The notes: a model not told the origin generated them from the sequence alone. Positions 1 to 14,931 are shown, counted from the stretch's first letter. The stretch: 64,000 nt of DNA from Undaria pinnatifida (GCA_012845835.1 JABAKD010000006.1:1720116-1784115); one strand, 5' to 3'. A program made the numbers and translations.

Positions 1-418
1 GTCGTAGTTCAAGCGGGTGCAAATAGATGCGCCTAGAGCTTTTGACCTCGTGAAAACCCAGACACTTGAAGAGCGCTCGCTATACGTACCTCACCCGAAA
101 AATGTTTCTTTACGCAATAGTCTAGTCTGAATTGAAAGCGAAAATCCGGTGAAACAATCCCTGATCCAGGTATACACAAAAACCATGAATTTTTGCACAG
201 AATAAAAATAATAACACGGCATGCGGACGATTTTGGGGTAAAACGCCTGTTCGTTCTAACAGAAGACTTCTTTTTTGCCAAATCATATTATCGAGGCACG
301 CGTTCCTGTCAGCTCCTGTCCTTCCCTTCAAGCTTGCCGTCGTCGGTCGTATAGCCCCTGCCGAATGTGAGTTGCACAGACATACGGTGGTTATCATAGC
401 ACTGGTCAGCTCACTTAC

Positions 419-559
419 TTGGTCGTTGACAGCGGCAAACCGAATGATGTTCTCCTTCCAGCGGGTCAACATCTTGTGCGACATGGGAGTGGGGTTCACG
501 AACATGAAGCACGTGCACTTCGTCCGCACCCTGCCGTCAAGCTGAAGCATCATATCCAC
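419..559 (-). CDS. Exon 4 of GT77-like glycosyltransferase (47 codons)
   Basis: A 141-nt phase 0-0 exon between acceptor ACATGCAG|GTGGAT and donor GACCAA|GTAAGTGA. It encodes VDMMLQLDG, then CTCFMFVNPTPMSHKMLTRW, then a run ending in NDQ. Cys-Thr-x-Phe-Met, the Pro-Thr, the helix Trp and the terminal Asn-Asp-Gln are the usual landmarks C-terminal of the DxD in this glycosyltransferase family, so it follows naturally on exon 3. The rest of the enzyme should be encoded left of the window or in unrecognised small exons at 1-418. Confidence 0.72.
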
Positions 560-2794
<2,235 letters not shown>

Positions 2795-3182
2795 AGCGGT
2801 TGCCAAGGAGAAAAGCAATATTTGGTACGTCCCACGGTAACAACTTCGACGACAGTGCACCAAATCCCGCGAAACAATGTGGGCAGTGCAACGATATCGA
2901 CAACCCATTGTCGCCAGCTCCAGGCAACCGTTTATGACCGCCCGATTTTCTGACGGGTTTGAACAGCTTTTCAAGTGTGGGCCTGTAGGTTAAACGGAAT
3001 CATGGTCCTGCCGAGTATGTTTTGGTATTTGGCATCATCGTATAATAACATACCTCTGGTAGGACTATTAGTCGGGTCGCGCTAACGAATGCTGCTGTCG
3101 AAGAAACGTCTCGGGCGATATATTTTGTCGAGTTCTTCATATTTGGAGCTCGGAAATATCTGTTGCACCCGCAATCTTGGAT

Positions 3183-3335
3183 AGCTTGTTCACAAAAACC
3201 CACCGATTGCAACCGCGGACCGATACCGGCAGTCTACTCACTCCCACGAGCCAGTACCCCCCAGCGGAAAGATACCCACGAACCGAAACCGGCAGCTCAA
3301 CAATATCCGTGAACCGAAACGGCATATGAAGTGCT
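3183..3335. repeat. Imperfect ~45-bp tandem repeat with CACGAACCGAAACCGGCAG core
   Basis: Three to four diverged units contain CCACGAACCGAAACCGGCAG or close variants (near 3,205, 3,245, 3,275 and 3,310). Similar isolated units occur at about 1,700, 2,535, 4,290, 4,375 and 6,420 in the same intron region, so this looks like an old scattered minisatellite. Confidence 0.5.
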
Positions 3336-4043
3336 GGTATACCCGAGAGCCGTCCCACGGAAGGGGTTCGACGTTTTCGACCAAACCAAAACGTTTCTGA
3401 CCGACCGCAGGTGATGGGGTGAGGGACGACCGGTTAGTCAAGTGATTTCGCACGGGTATAATAACATTTTCTAGGACTAGGGCACAGAAGCTTACTCTGG
3501 CTGTGCCAACGAATGACCTCGAAGGCATTGTTCGGTTCATGATGGATGATGATGATGATAGTGATGGATGATGGATGATGATATTTGAGCTAGCTCCCAG
3601 TGTTGGGAGCTTACGGAACTTTCGCGGAATCTGCTGCTTCCCAACAGTGTGGATGGCTTCGGCAGCGTATCGATACTCACGACCCAAAGCCTCGCGATAC
3701 ACCAACGGACCACTTACGTTGGAGGGTCATCCCACGGTAGCCGTTGCACTTGGTGAGCCAAACGCGTTTGACGTTGCATTCGGTTGAGTTCCTAAAGTCG
3801 AGAACTACCGGGTTTTTTCTTTTTTATTACGAATATATATACATTAATCTGATTTTTTTTCACGAAAAGCGCATTCAAATGTTGCCCGGGTTGCGCGAAG
3901 TAATGTCTTCGATCTCGTGTTTCGGGCGACATATTGCGCTCCGCATTTTCGAAATCGAGGACGGGTTTCTTCACCCCTGGTGTGGGAACGCCTTCGAGAA
4001 CGTTCAAATTTCGGACGACTACAGGGGAGGACGGTGGTATCAC

Positions 4044-4092
4044 AATAGTTAAGCCAGATCCCATCCGGGTGGGACCACAAACCATACGCTGT
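4044..4092 (-). pseudogene. Degraded copy of the GT77 DxD exon (pseudo-exon copy 2)
   Basis: Reads AYGLWSHPDGIWLNY, matching exon 3 GYTMLWSDSDVIWLN. About 25 of 30 nucleotides agree over the core. Both aspartates of the motif region are altered (SDSD to SHPD, V to G), and similarity stops after the WLN. It lies in intron 3 and shows that the exon has been copied at least twice. Confidence 0.5.
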
Positions 4093-5374
4093 GGTATCAC
4101 AATGAGTAATATATCTGTATAAACGCGCGGGCGTTGCATGACGTGAGTGTAAGGCTTGTAAACGTGAGTGTCGGCCCTCAGACAGATCGAGCTTACAGCT
4201 GACGTATCTGAAATGTAGAACAAACCAACCGCAAACCAAACCTAGCGGTGAATAACGCACCAGGCTGTTTTCGCAACGTTAGGCTACCCAATAAACCCAA
4301 TACCGGCAGCGCAAAAACATCAACGAAAATGGAAAAAAAAGAGGCCGTTAAACAACGCACACGAGCTACCCACCAACCAATACTGGCCCCGACACAATGT
4401 GTCCCCATTGCCCAAGATCTGGTCAGCGAGACGATCCCCACGAAGCATACTACGAGACAGAAGGTTTCGCTTTTTTTAAAGACCGGTTCTACGATACGCC
4501 CCCCCCCCCCGCTATGGCGACCGATATTCTTTAACGATCAAGGCTACGGTGGATGGGACAGTTTCGGAGCATTTGTTTACAGTGATTTGGGGTTACCTAC
4601 GCGAGTGATCCCTCTGTTCGTCGGAGGTGTTGGGGGTGTTCAGCTTCCGAGCTGCCGAAATTTAGGTACACGAAGCCGTAACGGAATGGCAACAGAACCC
4701 TTTTGCGTGAAACATATACCCGAAAGGGGTTTTGATGGTGCGAGTGGCTTAAACTCGGAAATGAAAAATGGGGTACTCCCCCAGCAGTAGTCTTCGTCTT
4801 TCGTGGGTGCTCGACACAAGGAAGGATTGCATGGAGCAATATCGTACCACATACTCTTGTTTGCAAATGATTATGTTTGATTATCGAACGATGAGCTCGG
4901 GTTTGCAAGGAATGCCGTATTTAAGGAGACACGGCCGGGAGCCGGTTTTGAAATAGGTGATTTGGTGAAAAAAGAAAACAGTGTGGGGGCCAGCGCAGAA
5001 CGATGACTTTGAAAAACATTATTTTGGCCCTTGCGATGGTGGAGGTGTGCCCTTTTCTGGAAGAGGCTCCTGAAAGGAGGAGTGCTATCCCCCGCCCAAA
5101 CCCTGATCTTGACGAAACTGACAATACAACAGGCCAACGGCTAGCTAGCGGTAAAAACACATCAACAACGGCCAATGAAGAACGGCATTCTGATTGGTTT
5201 GCGTCAAGGAACCACGTCACTCAGAAAAAAAAAAGTTCCTCACAAAAATGCCACCATACGTTTCATTTTCCACCTGCTAAGCTTATCGTAGTCTACCTTC
5301 AAATTTTGCGTCCCCATGCCGACAGTGATGTACAGCGAAATTTTCCCAAACAAGTTGGAGTCGTTCCACGGTAG

Positions 5375-5441
5375 CCCCCCTAGTTTATCTTCAACGAAAT
5401 CGGCGGTTTGAAAACCAGCCCCAAGCAATATCACCAGACGT
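5375..5441 (-). repeat. Intronic sequence shared with 20,503-20,570 (copy 1)
   Basis: About 65 nt, read on the minus strand as GAGFQTADFVEDKLGG, closely resemble the sequence at 20.5 kb, which reads GAGFETAAILFKKHWGG. Both copies sit in introns of the same gene on the same strand. They are either a dispersed repeat or a duplicated exon remnant; no family recognised. Confidence 0.45.
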
Positions 5442-6101
5442 GTTGTACCCCGTTGCCACCAGTGCGACAGCCCTTTGCAAACAAGAATCTACGTGAAGAT
5501 ATATGTTTTCACAGCGTGCTTTCTCTTGTCTAGCGGGCATGGAACCTTTGTTGAAAGAATATCGATCTTTTTTGCGGGGGGGAGGGGGGGGCTATCGTAG
5601 AAGCATTCATTGGTTGAAATCTCGTCAGATTTCAGCATATGGTTTGTTTTGTACCTAGGCCATAGGATTGCTAATGGGGACAAGCGTACAACTTGCCCTT
5701 GATAAATCAGGTTTTAGGCGAGAAACAGAGCCGCGCCATCCCGCGCCATGGATGCAGCAAACATTTCTGAGCTGCGCACTAGCACGAGGAACTCGGTATG
5801 TCAAGTGCAACATGACTTCTAGAAAGGCTCTCGTTCGCGTGCCACCAGACCACGTGTTCTATGCGGCAGTCCTAACTCACACTTTACCCCAAACTATATC
5901 ATACGAACCGAAAGTTTGGTGCTCTTGAGGAGGTCATGAAGGTCACCAGTCAGAAAAGGTTGCGTGTCCAAAACGTGCTATTCCTACCACCGTGAGATGA
6001 CTCAGCAGCTAGCTCCTCAAGTACACAACTACAGATACAAGGTGGAAAAATGTATACATGTATGTCGCTACCCTAGCATGAGCCCCCCACGAAAGACTTA
6101 C

Positions 6102-6219
6102 ATTCGACTCTACTTTCACTTCCGGTGAGAGAGGTGGAGGGGAGTTGAGCCACATCACATCCATCTCGGGACAAGGGCATCGGATAGCTTTCGATGACGA
6201 CCATAAATCCCATGAACAT
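6102..6219 (-). pseudogene. Degraded copy of the GT77 DxD exon (pseudo-exon copy 1)
   Basis: Aligns along about 115 nt with exon 3, including its donor (TCGAAT|GTAAGTCT). One frame gives 'MDVMWLNSPPPLSPEVKVE' after the copied DxD position. An extra base just upstream of it breaks the frame relative to exon 3, so the N-terminal half (GFMVVIESYPM) reads in a different frame. It lies 0.6 kb downstream of the intact exon, in intron 3. Best explained as a local exon duplication that has decayed. Confidence 0.6.
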
Positions 6220-6780
6220 AAACCGGTGTGGCAGCGGCACCCACGAACTAATATATAAACGGGACTGCAACCAAAATCAAGAAACGAAAAAAAAACAGCG
6301 AAAAACCCGCAACCAATGCCCAACGACTAGTTCCAGCATTGGGACCGTAGACACGAAGTAATGCCTGCAGTTCAACAATTCCAACGAATGCATTACCTCA
6401 TGACAACGGCAACCGCCAACGAACCAACACCGGGAGCGTCACAGCATCCACGAGCCAAACCTGGCGGTTAAAAAACTACACCCGCAAGAAAAAATACCCT
6501 CCGAGTAAAAGCAATACCCAGAGGCATCCCACGCCAGGGTGTCCGGCAGGATTCGCCTCTAAGATCGTAAAAAGACGAGCTCTCAATATCTCACCCGGAC
6601 CTGACCTTCGACGATACTCGATTGCGCAACCCGACGGACATTTGTATGCGCTAGTTGTAGGAGAACACCAAAAGGAACACGATCATGTTAACCAATAGTT
6701 CACCACTTGGGGGAAAAACCGGTCTCGAGGTGCAACACCTAGGTCCTATCGTGGGATGACATGTTAACAGTATCACTTAC

Positions 6781-6957
6781 GTTTGAGTCCGGTCCGACTT
6801 GAGGCAGCAGAGGAAGGGGGTTGTTGAGCCAGATCACATCCGAGTCGGACCAGAGCATCGTGTAGCCTTGGCTGATGATGGAGTTGATCATTTGGGGTCG
6901 CACGAGGACCGCATCGGCAAAACGTTCGTCCCCAAGAACGCCGGCCTTGATAGATTT
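6781..6957 (-). CDS. Exon 3 of GT77-like glycosyltransferase: DxD catalytic exon
   Basis: Encodes 'VLVRPQMINSIISQGYTMLW' and then SDSDVIWLNNPLPLLP. RP...I..GY..LWSD.D..WL.NP is the signature of GT77/PF03407-type transferases, and the SDSD residues supply the metal and nucleotide-sugar binding DxD. The donor at the 3' side is excellent (TCAAAC|GTAAGTGA), phase 0. The start is less certain: acceptors CAG|AAATCT (6,957) and CAG|AGTAGA (6,966) both keep phase 0 with exon 2. The open frame continues upstream to about 7,072 through a Gly/Arg-rich stretch (GGGGRGAGG), so a longer exon is possible. Two degraded copies of this exon lie in the next intron. Confidence 0.72.
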
Positions 6958-7072
6958 CTGTCTACTCTGTTTGACGATTGAACGATCGGTGCAACGTGCG
7001 CGAGGTGGAATGAGATCGATACCCCCCGCCCCCCTTCCCCCGCCGCCCCGCACGACTGACACGTTCATGCCA

Positions 7073-10000
7073 CTGCAACACGATGCGCATTGGTTTTGGT
7101 CTCGAGAAGGACCACAATGTGTCATTTCACTTGTTCTTTTGCCCTGCGTCTACCACCATCGCGTCACCCACGTACATCTTCCTGCGTTGTGGGATCGTGA
7201 TGGTCCCAGGGAGCATACTCCGCGTGTACCATTCAGAGAGCATCAAGAACCCTAGCTTTAGCCCAACCAATCCCACCACGGTTGCATCAAACATGACCAA
7301 TGGTACCTTAGGGGCGTACCCCTTCTGAGGATTCCGTATAGGTGGTTCCGGCCAATAGCGCGAATGCCTGCGGCACTATGGTGCTCCATAGGCTTCATAA
7401 TGATAATGGGCATGGGAAAGTTTGTTGCTACGCTCGTGTTGTTGATCGAGATACGTTCAGGGTCGTTTGCCGTGATGGCCGGAGCCCAGTCGTGAACGCG
7501 TAACGTCCAGAGACGCCCGTATACAATGATGGCAATCACTTATTGAGAAAATGACGCGTGCTGCGAGAGCGGGAGTACTCTTTATATATATATACTATAT
7601 ATACATGAATGACGGGGGTCTCCTTAGGCCAAATCGTCATTATTACGGTATTTTTTATTCTGCAATATATATTTTTTGTACACCCTATGCCATGATACGA
7701 GCTGGGCCGGCCAAGAGGGTGGGGAGTGTGTTCAACCGAGGTTGCACAGCCCAATTTATGATCGTTTTCCTCAAAATTTTGACAACCTGTTCCACAGACA
7801 TATACGACAATGATAGCTATATAGTTCTTTTTTGGTTTTGTTTTTTTTTGACGAGTTATGTCCGATGAAGGATTTTCGAGATTTGGATTATTCGTGAAAA
7901 AATGAGAAAAAAGAAAAGAAAAAGAAAAATAATCACAGGCGTTATCTTCATATGTGTCTTGCGGACCACTTGTCGAAATTTCATCAAAAACACATGTGAT
8001 TTGCACTGTGTGTTCGCAAATATATAATTGCTGTACGCACCAGTTTCGCTCAAATCTGCCCAAGATCTCGTCCGATATCCTGTTTATGTTGAAGACAGAA
8101 TACCGACCACATCCAACCAAAACACACTCGGGAGCAACCGTTTTTGCGGAGCGAGACGCAATCATGAACTAAGTGCGTTCAGAGAGCAAAGTCGACGTAT
8201 TGTGTATGTACGTACGAGTTCGTATATTGTACGACGTAGCAAGACCTGCTCTGGCATGTACAGGTACACTCCTGGAGGGGAAAAACACAAAGTTTACGTT
8301 CAAAAATAACAGATGCAACCGAAGCTACGTACTCGTACAACAAACGCAGGCGCCACTTCCCGGTGCTCGTATCTTCGAATACTCTAGGTACAGAGATTCG
8401 CAGCCATCGCTGCTTGGTTGCCGCGCTTGGTGGCATGTTGTGTGTTATGTGTGAGGCAGCACCAGCGTGACCATGTCTGTGGCGACAGCGAAGCAAACCC
8501 AAATTTGAAAATTGCGCCGCAAAAAATATTGTAAAAAGCAACGGTTTCACCTTCTTCTCTAAATCCAGTACGATATGGTGCCATGAAGTTTCTAAACGCC
8601 GGAACCTTCTCTGCAGCAAATTCCAACATTTTTTTTCAGTAACATTGAGCTCCCAGTGGTTCGAATTTTACGGTTGCAACACGGAATGAATGTTAGTATG
8701 ACAGCCGACCCAGCTCGTAAATAATCGTTCTTCGTCGAGTTGCACTACAACAACACGATAATTATTGTTGGGGCAAAGCATGGAGCTCCTCGAGGGCGGG
8801 AGCTTCAGAAAATAAAACAATTCCACCACGTCTTCACGCCGTACCATGTATCAAACGCCGTCAATGTTGGGGGTACGACACGAAAGCAAGGGCTCACAGG
8901 TCAGAAATATTTTACGTCTCCGTCCAAGTTGCTTGCTGATCGGGGGTGATATATTCTGCCGTAGGTCAGACGTAATATGTCGCTTTGGGAGTGCATGTTT
9001 CTTGTTTTAGATTCCTCCTTTTGACGCGCTGTACATCTCACCGATACCTTGATCCAGAGAAACACCAAACCGCCTACCAAATGTGCGACAAAATCCCGTG
9101 GCCCTTAGGATAAAAACGAAAAACGCGCTGAAAAAGAAAGAACGAAATCAGACGATTTCGTGTCAAGGAGCCTCCGTCATCTAGAAACCAAGGTGTAGCT
9201 AGAAAGTGACACGACGTCGATCGCAACACACCTGCAGTCATTATTTTTTTGCGTGGTCTGTAGATCATTTTGGCGGGTGCATGACATAAGCCCTTCAGGT
9301 TGAGGTGGACGAATATTTTTCTGAGGTTTACTAACCATATGATGAGGAGATTTATACCTCAAACTAACATGGACATATATATGTGTTCTTTAAATTGATA
9401 GTGTTCGACCTCATTTGACCAACTTCAAGGGCCCGGGACATTATTGTTGATCGTACTCAAACACGAATGCCGTTCCGACGATTTCATGAATGGGTTAAAG
9501 AGCCCAGTCACGCAGAACACACTTTAAAGGCCGGAAAGTGTTCCTCGGGAACTACTGGAATACATATGCCAACAATTTTCCCGCCGGGAACTGCTGGAAT
9601 ACGTATTTTACATTTACCCAGAATGCTTTCGTGCGCACAGAAAACGTTTAGAAAGTAAGCGTTGGGGTGAACCATGCATCTCCTAGCCTCAGAACCAACA
9701 CGATGCACCTCTACGTAGCATGTGTGTCCTACCGTACCCTGTTTCCAGGGCGTATATAACTGTTTTAGTTTTCCAACGGTATTGGTAGGCGTTCGATGAA
9801 GGAGCTCGGAGCTCCGTCGACCGAGACCAGTTGTCTGGTTAATTTTGTCAAATATACGAAGGAAGGGTTTAATCAATCTGAGCGGGATTTGCCGCGCATG
9901 AGCTCGCTGCTATTATTGTCAATGCGATTGGATTCAGTATCCACGTTTCCGCTCTTGCGTCAAAGGAACCGATTTAATTTTGCGCTTCATTCAGCTGACA

Positions 10001-11007
10001 CCCTTTCGAACAAAACACACTGCAAATCGAGGCACTTCATGAAATCTTGCCCACCCCAACACTATACCAGATGAATAAAGTATAACGCGAGCTGGCAAAG
10101 ACGCCACCGCTGGGGAGAGGTCCAGACCGGTGTTTCAAAGCGGTCTCCCTCCAGGCGAGTAGAGTGCATGCAACGGAAATGGCCACTTTGAGAGGAACTC
10201 CTCCAGAGTTGCACGTAGGCATATATATCGTTCATTCGCCCGTGAGACATCTCACGTTATAGACCAGATGTCACTGTTTTAGCTCAACGTTTTCTTGTGG
10301 CCACCGGAACTCCCCAAGCGAGGAACTAACGTCTTGCATGACCCGTTTACGAGTATGTTTGGTGTGTTAACAGGGATAGCGCCAGGAAGGATCGGTCCGG
10401 TTGCGCGCGATTGAGTGCCTTCGGGGCCACGTTTCGGCGAAGATGTGTTGCTCCTCGTTTTTGGAGGGTCAGAAACGTCCGCTGCACGACAACCGTGGGA
10501 TGGCTCTTGTTCGATATACACACCTTGCCAATCGTCCGAGGAAGCAACTTCGTTGGCCTTATAGCAATAGTTTCCGCCGTTCGACGACACGTGCTACGAT
10601 AGAGGAAATATATTCCGGCTGTTTTCGTTCAGAAATACGGGGCTCCATAGATCGAAATCGGAGGAATTGTATTAAATTCTGCTCCCAAGAAAAAAATTTG
10701 GTGTACCTAGGTCATGGGTTTGTCCATGACAAAAGCGCTTTCATGTTTTGAAGCTCAGTTTTAGTGCGAGGTGTATAGAGTGCTTATACTGCCGCTTCTC
10801 AAGTGCGGAGGGTCTGAACGAAAAAAGATAAACCTCTGTCGCAGACCTATGTCCGTCTCCTATCCACACTGTATACAAGTGGAGAAGTATTGTTGTTTTT
10901 CTTCGTGATGTAACTCTGAGCCTGATCGACTAACATCGTCTTGATTGTCGAGCTTCAGCTGGTGGTGGTGCTCGTTAGAAGGACATGTAGACTATATGAT
11001 ATAAAAA
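7073..11007. other. Intron 2, left part: no recognised feature
   Basis: No convincing domain, RNA gene or repeat. Several minus-strand open stretches (7,090-7,330, 7,350-7,540, 8,030-8,165, 8,540-8,620, 9,510-9,876, 10,280-10,590) have donor-like sites nearby but no recognisable protein similarity. They could include small exons that I cannot confirm. Confidence 0.3.
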
Positions 11008-12062
11008 GTTAAAACACACTCCAGCTGTAAGATCGAATATCATGTCGAAACTCGTATTTGCAAGCTGTGTGTCATACTTCGATCGCGCGTATTACGGGTT
11101 GTGTGTCCTCGTTAAGGATATAGGTCGGCGACTCCCCTTGCAACTACAGTGTAGCTATCAAGGTCAACAGGGTGATTTTAATCAGTCTGTGCGCAGAAAC
11201 TATAAAACCCGTTTCTGAGGGGGACAAAATCTGACAGCTGTGGAGGGAAATGCATTTGTTTATCAAGTGGATCCTGTGAGTCGAATAACCGGTGGGGGGG
11301 GGGCGGAGGTTTGATGGACGTGGGTGCCTGGTTTTGATCAAAAGTGGGGCGAGAGGGGGGGGGGGGGGAGGGGGGAGAGGGGGGTGGACGGGCGGGGTAG
11401 CTTCAGTTGTGCGTGGAAACTATAAATTCTTCAAGGGGATAAAGCTAACGGTTTTGGTATATAGACGAATGTCACCTCATTATCGTTTTAGATCCGTTTA
11501 TGCCGCTGCTGCAATTCCCACCTCCCCCCCGCCCCCCCCCCGCCTCCTCCTTCCCCACCACCCGCACCATTGCCTAGACCTAGCACCACGCGTATAGAAA
11601 ACCCCTACATCTATTGGACCTAAAGCCCTTCCCCACCCCCCACAAGAAGGATTTATAGTTTTCACGGACAAATGGAGCTGCGCCACCTGTCCCTCCCCCT
11701 CTTTCCCCCCCCTCCCGCCCCCTTTTGATCAAAATCAAGCCCCCACGTCCTTAAAAACTCCGCCCTCCCCTCCCCGGTTATTCGACTTACATGGTTCACT
11801 TGATAAACGGATGCATTTCCTTCCACAGGCTGTCATATTTCCCCCCCCTCAGAAACGGGTTATATAGTTTCTGCGCACAGACTGCCTAACATCACCCTGT
11901 TGACTCTGATAGCTCTGCTGTAGTTGCAAGGGGAGTCGCCGACCTATATCCTTATCGAGGACACACAACCCGTAATACGCGCGATCGAAGTATGACACAC
12001 AGCTTGCGAATATGAGTCTCTACAAGATTCTCGATCTCACAGCTGGAGTGTATTTTAAACTT
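11008..12062. mobile_element. Poly-G modular repeat, palindromic copy with long inverted arms
   Basis: The left arm (about 11,008-11,295) and the right arm (about 11,765-12,062) are inverted copies of the same ~290-nt head. It starts ACACTCCAGCTGTRAGATCG and runs through a conserved TAAAACCCGTTTCTGAGG stretch to CGAATAACCGGTG. Between them are G-rich (left) and C-rich (right) halves that are themselves inverted. No coding capacity. The structure fits a fold-back or MITE-like non-autonomous element of about 1.05 kb. Ends are AT-rich (AGTTAAAACACACTCC and its mirror). It is the only copy in the window with both heads and the full body between them. Confidence 0.65.
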
Positions 12063-13997
12063 TCATTATGGGCTTATTTATAGAATATATACCTGGTATG
12101 ACCGCGCTTGACTTCTTCCCCTTCACAAGGTCCATATTCATGCTTTTGATTAGTCATCCAACGGTACCGTTTCACGATTTGAGCCGCATCTTTCTGACCG
12201 GCTAAGTTCCTTGACCGGGGAAATACCGGATATTATATTGATTCGCTCTGGAATATCGTTGTTTTGGGACTAACGCTTAGATTGTTGATCGGGTGATGCG
12301 AACGAAGACCTCCTTTGGAAAGTCCTGTTCCGGGTGATGTACGGAGCTCCGCAGGCCAGGGGCGCGAAAACATCCTCTGCATCACTTCTGCGGGACTACC
12401 TACTAGCGTCGTTTTAGGTCCTAATCTCGCGAATAAAGTTGCTCAAAATATGGTCCCCCTGCTGTACTACTCATTCTTGTTGTGCTTCAGATGGTAACCT
12501 TGTCAACAAACCTAGGCTGCTGTGTTTCTGTCCTTGCCCCATATCATACTCAAGTGACGAGAATTTTAGTTGTCGCGCTTAAGTTCCACTCTTATCAATA
12601 CGATAGACAAGCCCATTCGTCTCAGTTGCCACGATTAAGCTCCTACATTTTTCTACTGCGCCAGGGAACTTCACTGGTCATAGTTGTGACTCACCAGCTC
12701 CCAGCCTAGTCAATGGCAACTCGCTTGGTTTGCCACGCTACAATTTACACAGTTAAGGATTCAGGTAGTCTTACCAAAAATATGCTGTGTTTTACGGTGC
12801 AAGAGCACAGTTTAGACCAAGGCTATGGTAGGGGGGGTACCCCCATTTTCACTGGTGTGTTTGAGCCAATCGCACGAGTAGCTCTGTACCCTACGGATGA
12901 AGATGTTTTAAGAACTTGGTTTGCCGCAGCTTAGATCACCTTTGCATTGCGGATTGATTTCGTCAATGTAAAACATAAAGAAAACGTAAGATTGCATAGG
13001 AACAAAGGGGTTACTCGCGCGAGTGACCCCTAGCCACTGAAATTTAAGGCCCAAAAAGGGACCCCCCTACCGTAGCCTGCGTCTTTACTAGTAGTCACGT
13101 TCACGTCTCTGCGTATGTTGAACCTCGACCCATGATACGATCGAATTGTTGGTGTCTCCGAAATGACGAGACCATATAATTCTTGCTCTAATCGCCATAG
13201 TAATTTCATTCTTGCTCGGCAACATAATTCAATTTGTTTGTACGACACTTGGGCCATGGGCTCACCCAAATTCGGGATGCATTTGTACCTTTATTCTATT
13301 ACTCGGTTTTTGGGGAGGGCGGCATAAAACGCTCGACATGAGGAGTCTCAGAACAAACCTTTTGTTCCTCGCTACCTTTGCATGTGTCTAAGGTAGCTAT
13401 ACCTGTCGTTCTTCAGTCTGCTACCCTCGAGGACCAGCCATTGTTATACTTTTGGCTCGTGAGCTCTAGTCCTCGTTCAATGGACGAGCTACGCTCATCG
13501 TATTCAGGTGTCTCCGTTCATCTCTTTCTACCGTAGTATCAACGTGCCAGTTACCCCCAGTCGTCTTAGTTGTGGCGATTTAGCCGTTTCCCCTGCTGAC
13601 GAGAAGCTTGTCTGATAAATAAAAATATTTCTGTTTTAATGTTTCGATACGTATTCCCAATGGGATGGTTAGTCATAGACTATAGATGCTGCCCCAAACA
13701 AATCGCTTATCGCGGTTGCGTCAGCGAGGTACAGAGTCACTCGTATCGTGCGAGTATGATATTATAGTACGATAGCTCAGACTCGCTAGTAGTTCAAAAT
13801 GAGGGTATGATAGAGTATGATACTACAACACCCTACCCTAGCTTTGATGCTGCTTTTACAATCACAGAGCGTAGCTTCATTGGTCTTAACTGCCGACCAA
13901 AGGCGAAACGGAGGTACCACCATTTATTCTGCTGAACACACGTCACTCGCGCGAAGAACCATTTGTCTCGATCAAAAACGGACTGCGACAAATGCTC
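12063..13997. other. Intron 2, middle: no recognised feature
   Basis: Mid-GC sequence with short open frames only (for example 12,713-12,934 plus and 13,030-13,269 minus) and no domain I recognise. A short inverted match (GGTAGGGGGG...CCCC) links about 12,828 and 13,062. Confidence 0.3.
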
Positions 13998-14240
13998 ATC
14001 GATTGAGCAGCGTGACAAGCGCTTCGATGGCGACGGCGCATACCGCTAACGAGAAACAACGAAAAAAATGTGTTCGACTGAGGACGCAGGGTAGCCGCAC
14101 TAGCGCGAACCTTGAAATCGATGGAGCAGCGTGACAAGCACTTCGATGGCGACGGCGCATACCGCCAAAGAGAAACAACGAAAGAAATGTGTTCGACTGA
14201 GGACGCAGGGTAGCCGCACTAGCGCGAACCTTGAAATCGA
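13998..14240. repeat. Two-copy tandem repeat, period 119 bp
   Basis: Copies 13,998-14,116 and 14,117-14,235 agree at all but a handful of positions (for example CGCTTCG/CACTTCG and GCTAACG/GCCAAAG). The period is not a multiple of three, and frames differ between copies, so this is a recent non-coding duplication in intron 2. Confidence 0.9.
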
Positions 14241-14931
14241 CCCCTTACCACATGCAGCCTTCGCCTGCCGCGTGTCAGCTCCTAAGCAAATCAATGCGCG
14301 AGGGAACCCTGGCTGTCTTAGCTTCCATGGTTCAGCTTTCAAAAGGTTTCAATGCACCGAGGCATTTTAGCGGCCCCGAATGCCGCACCTCAGCTACCTA
14401 ATATATCAAAGGAAATTTTTATAGGTGCCTTTCGTCGGCTCCTCCTCTTATCAACCCAATTAAATACCTCAAAACTTCAGCCACGCTTCCCCCACCTACC
14501 CTCCGTTCTAGGTACCCTCATGTGTCCAAACGGTCAAAGTTATCGCGCGGCCATGGGTGCAGCAGGTTGATTCACCTCGGCCGCGCCGGGGAGCATAGCT
14601 GGGAATCTTTCGCCTTCGGTGTTATCCGTACCAATGCATTCGTGTCAAAATTATTGCGCTTCAACTGCTACCCTTAACAACACAACGCGTTTAACAACCG
14701 AGTTTAACCCAGTACACTCCCCAGGTAAGGTCACCTTGACCCCGCGAAGACGAATAGCAGTGCACCATCGCGAGTCGTTTTCGTTGTCGCGCGTCAGCTC
14801 TTACCGTATGGACACACCAAGCAAGGTCGTTGGGCAAACCTATCGCGGCCCCACTCCTTCCGCCTGTCAACGCGTTGAGTCTTGGCGTAGATGCCGTGAC
14901 CTCATGAATTATGCACCAGGTACGAGCTCAC

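Noticed and set aside
7090-7330. Minus-strand frame faintly like an arginine methyltransferase C-terminus
   Set aside because: Only a loose resemblance (SEWYTRSMLPGT...IPQRRKMYV) without AdoMet-binding motifs upstream.
9508-9876. Minus-strand 122-codon frame as a further glycosyltransferase exon
   Set aside because: It has an isolated VHPN-like string, but motif order is wrong for the family and it lies upstream of the DxD exon.
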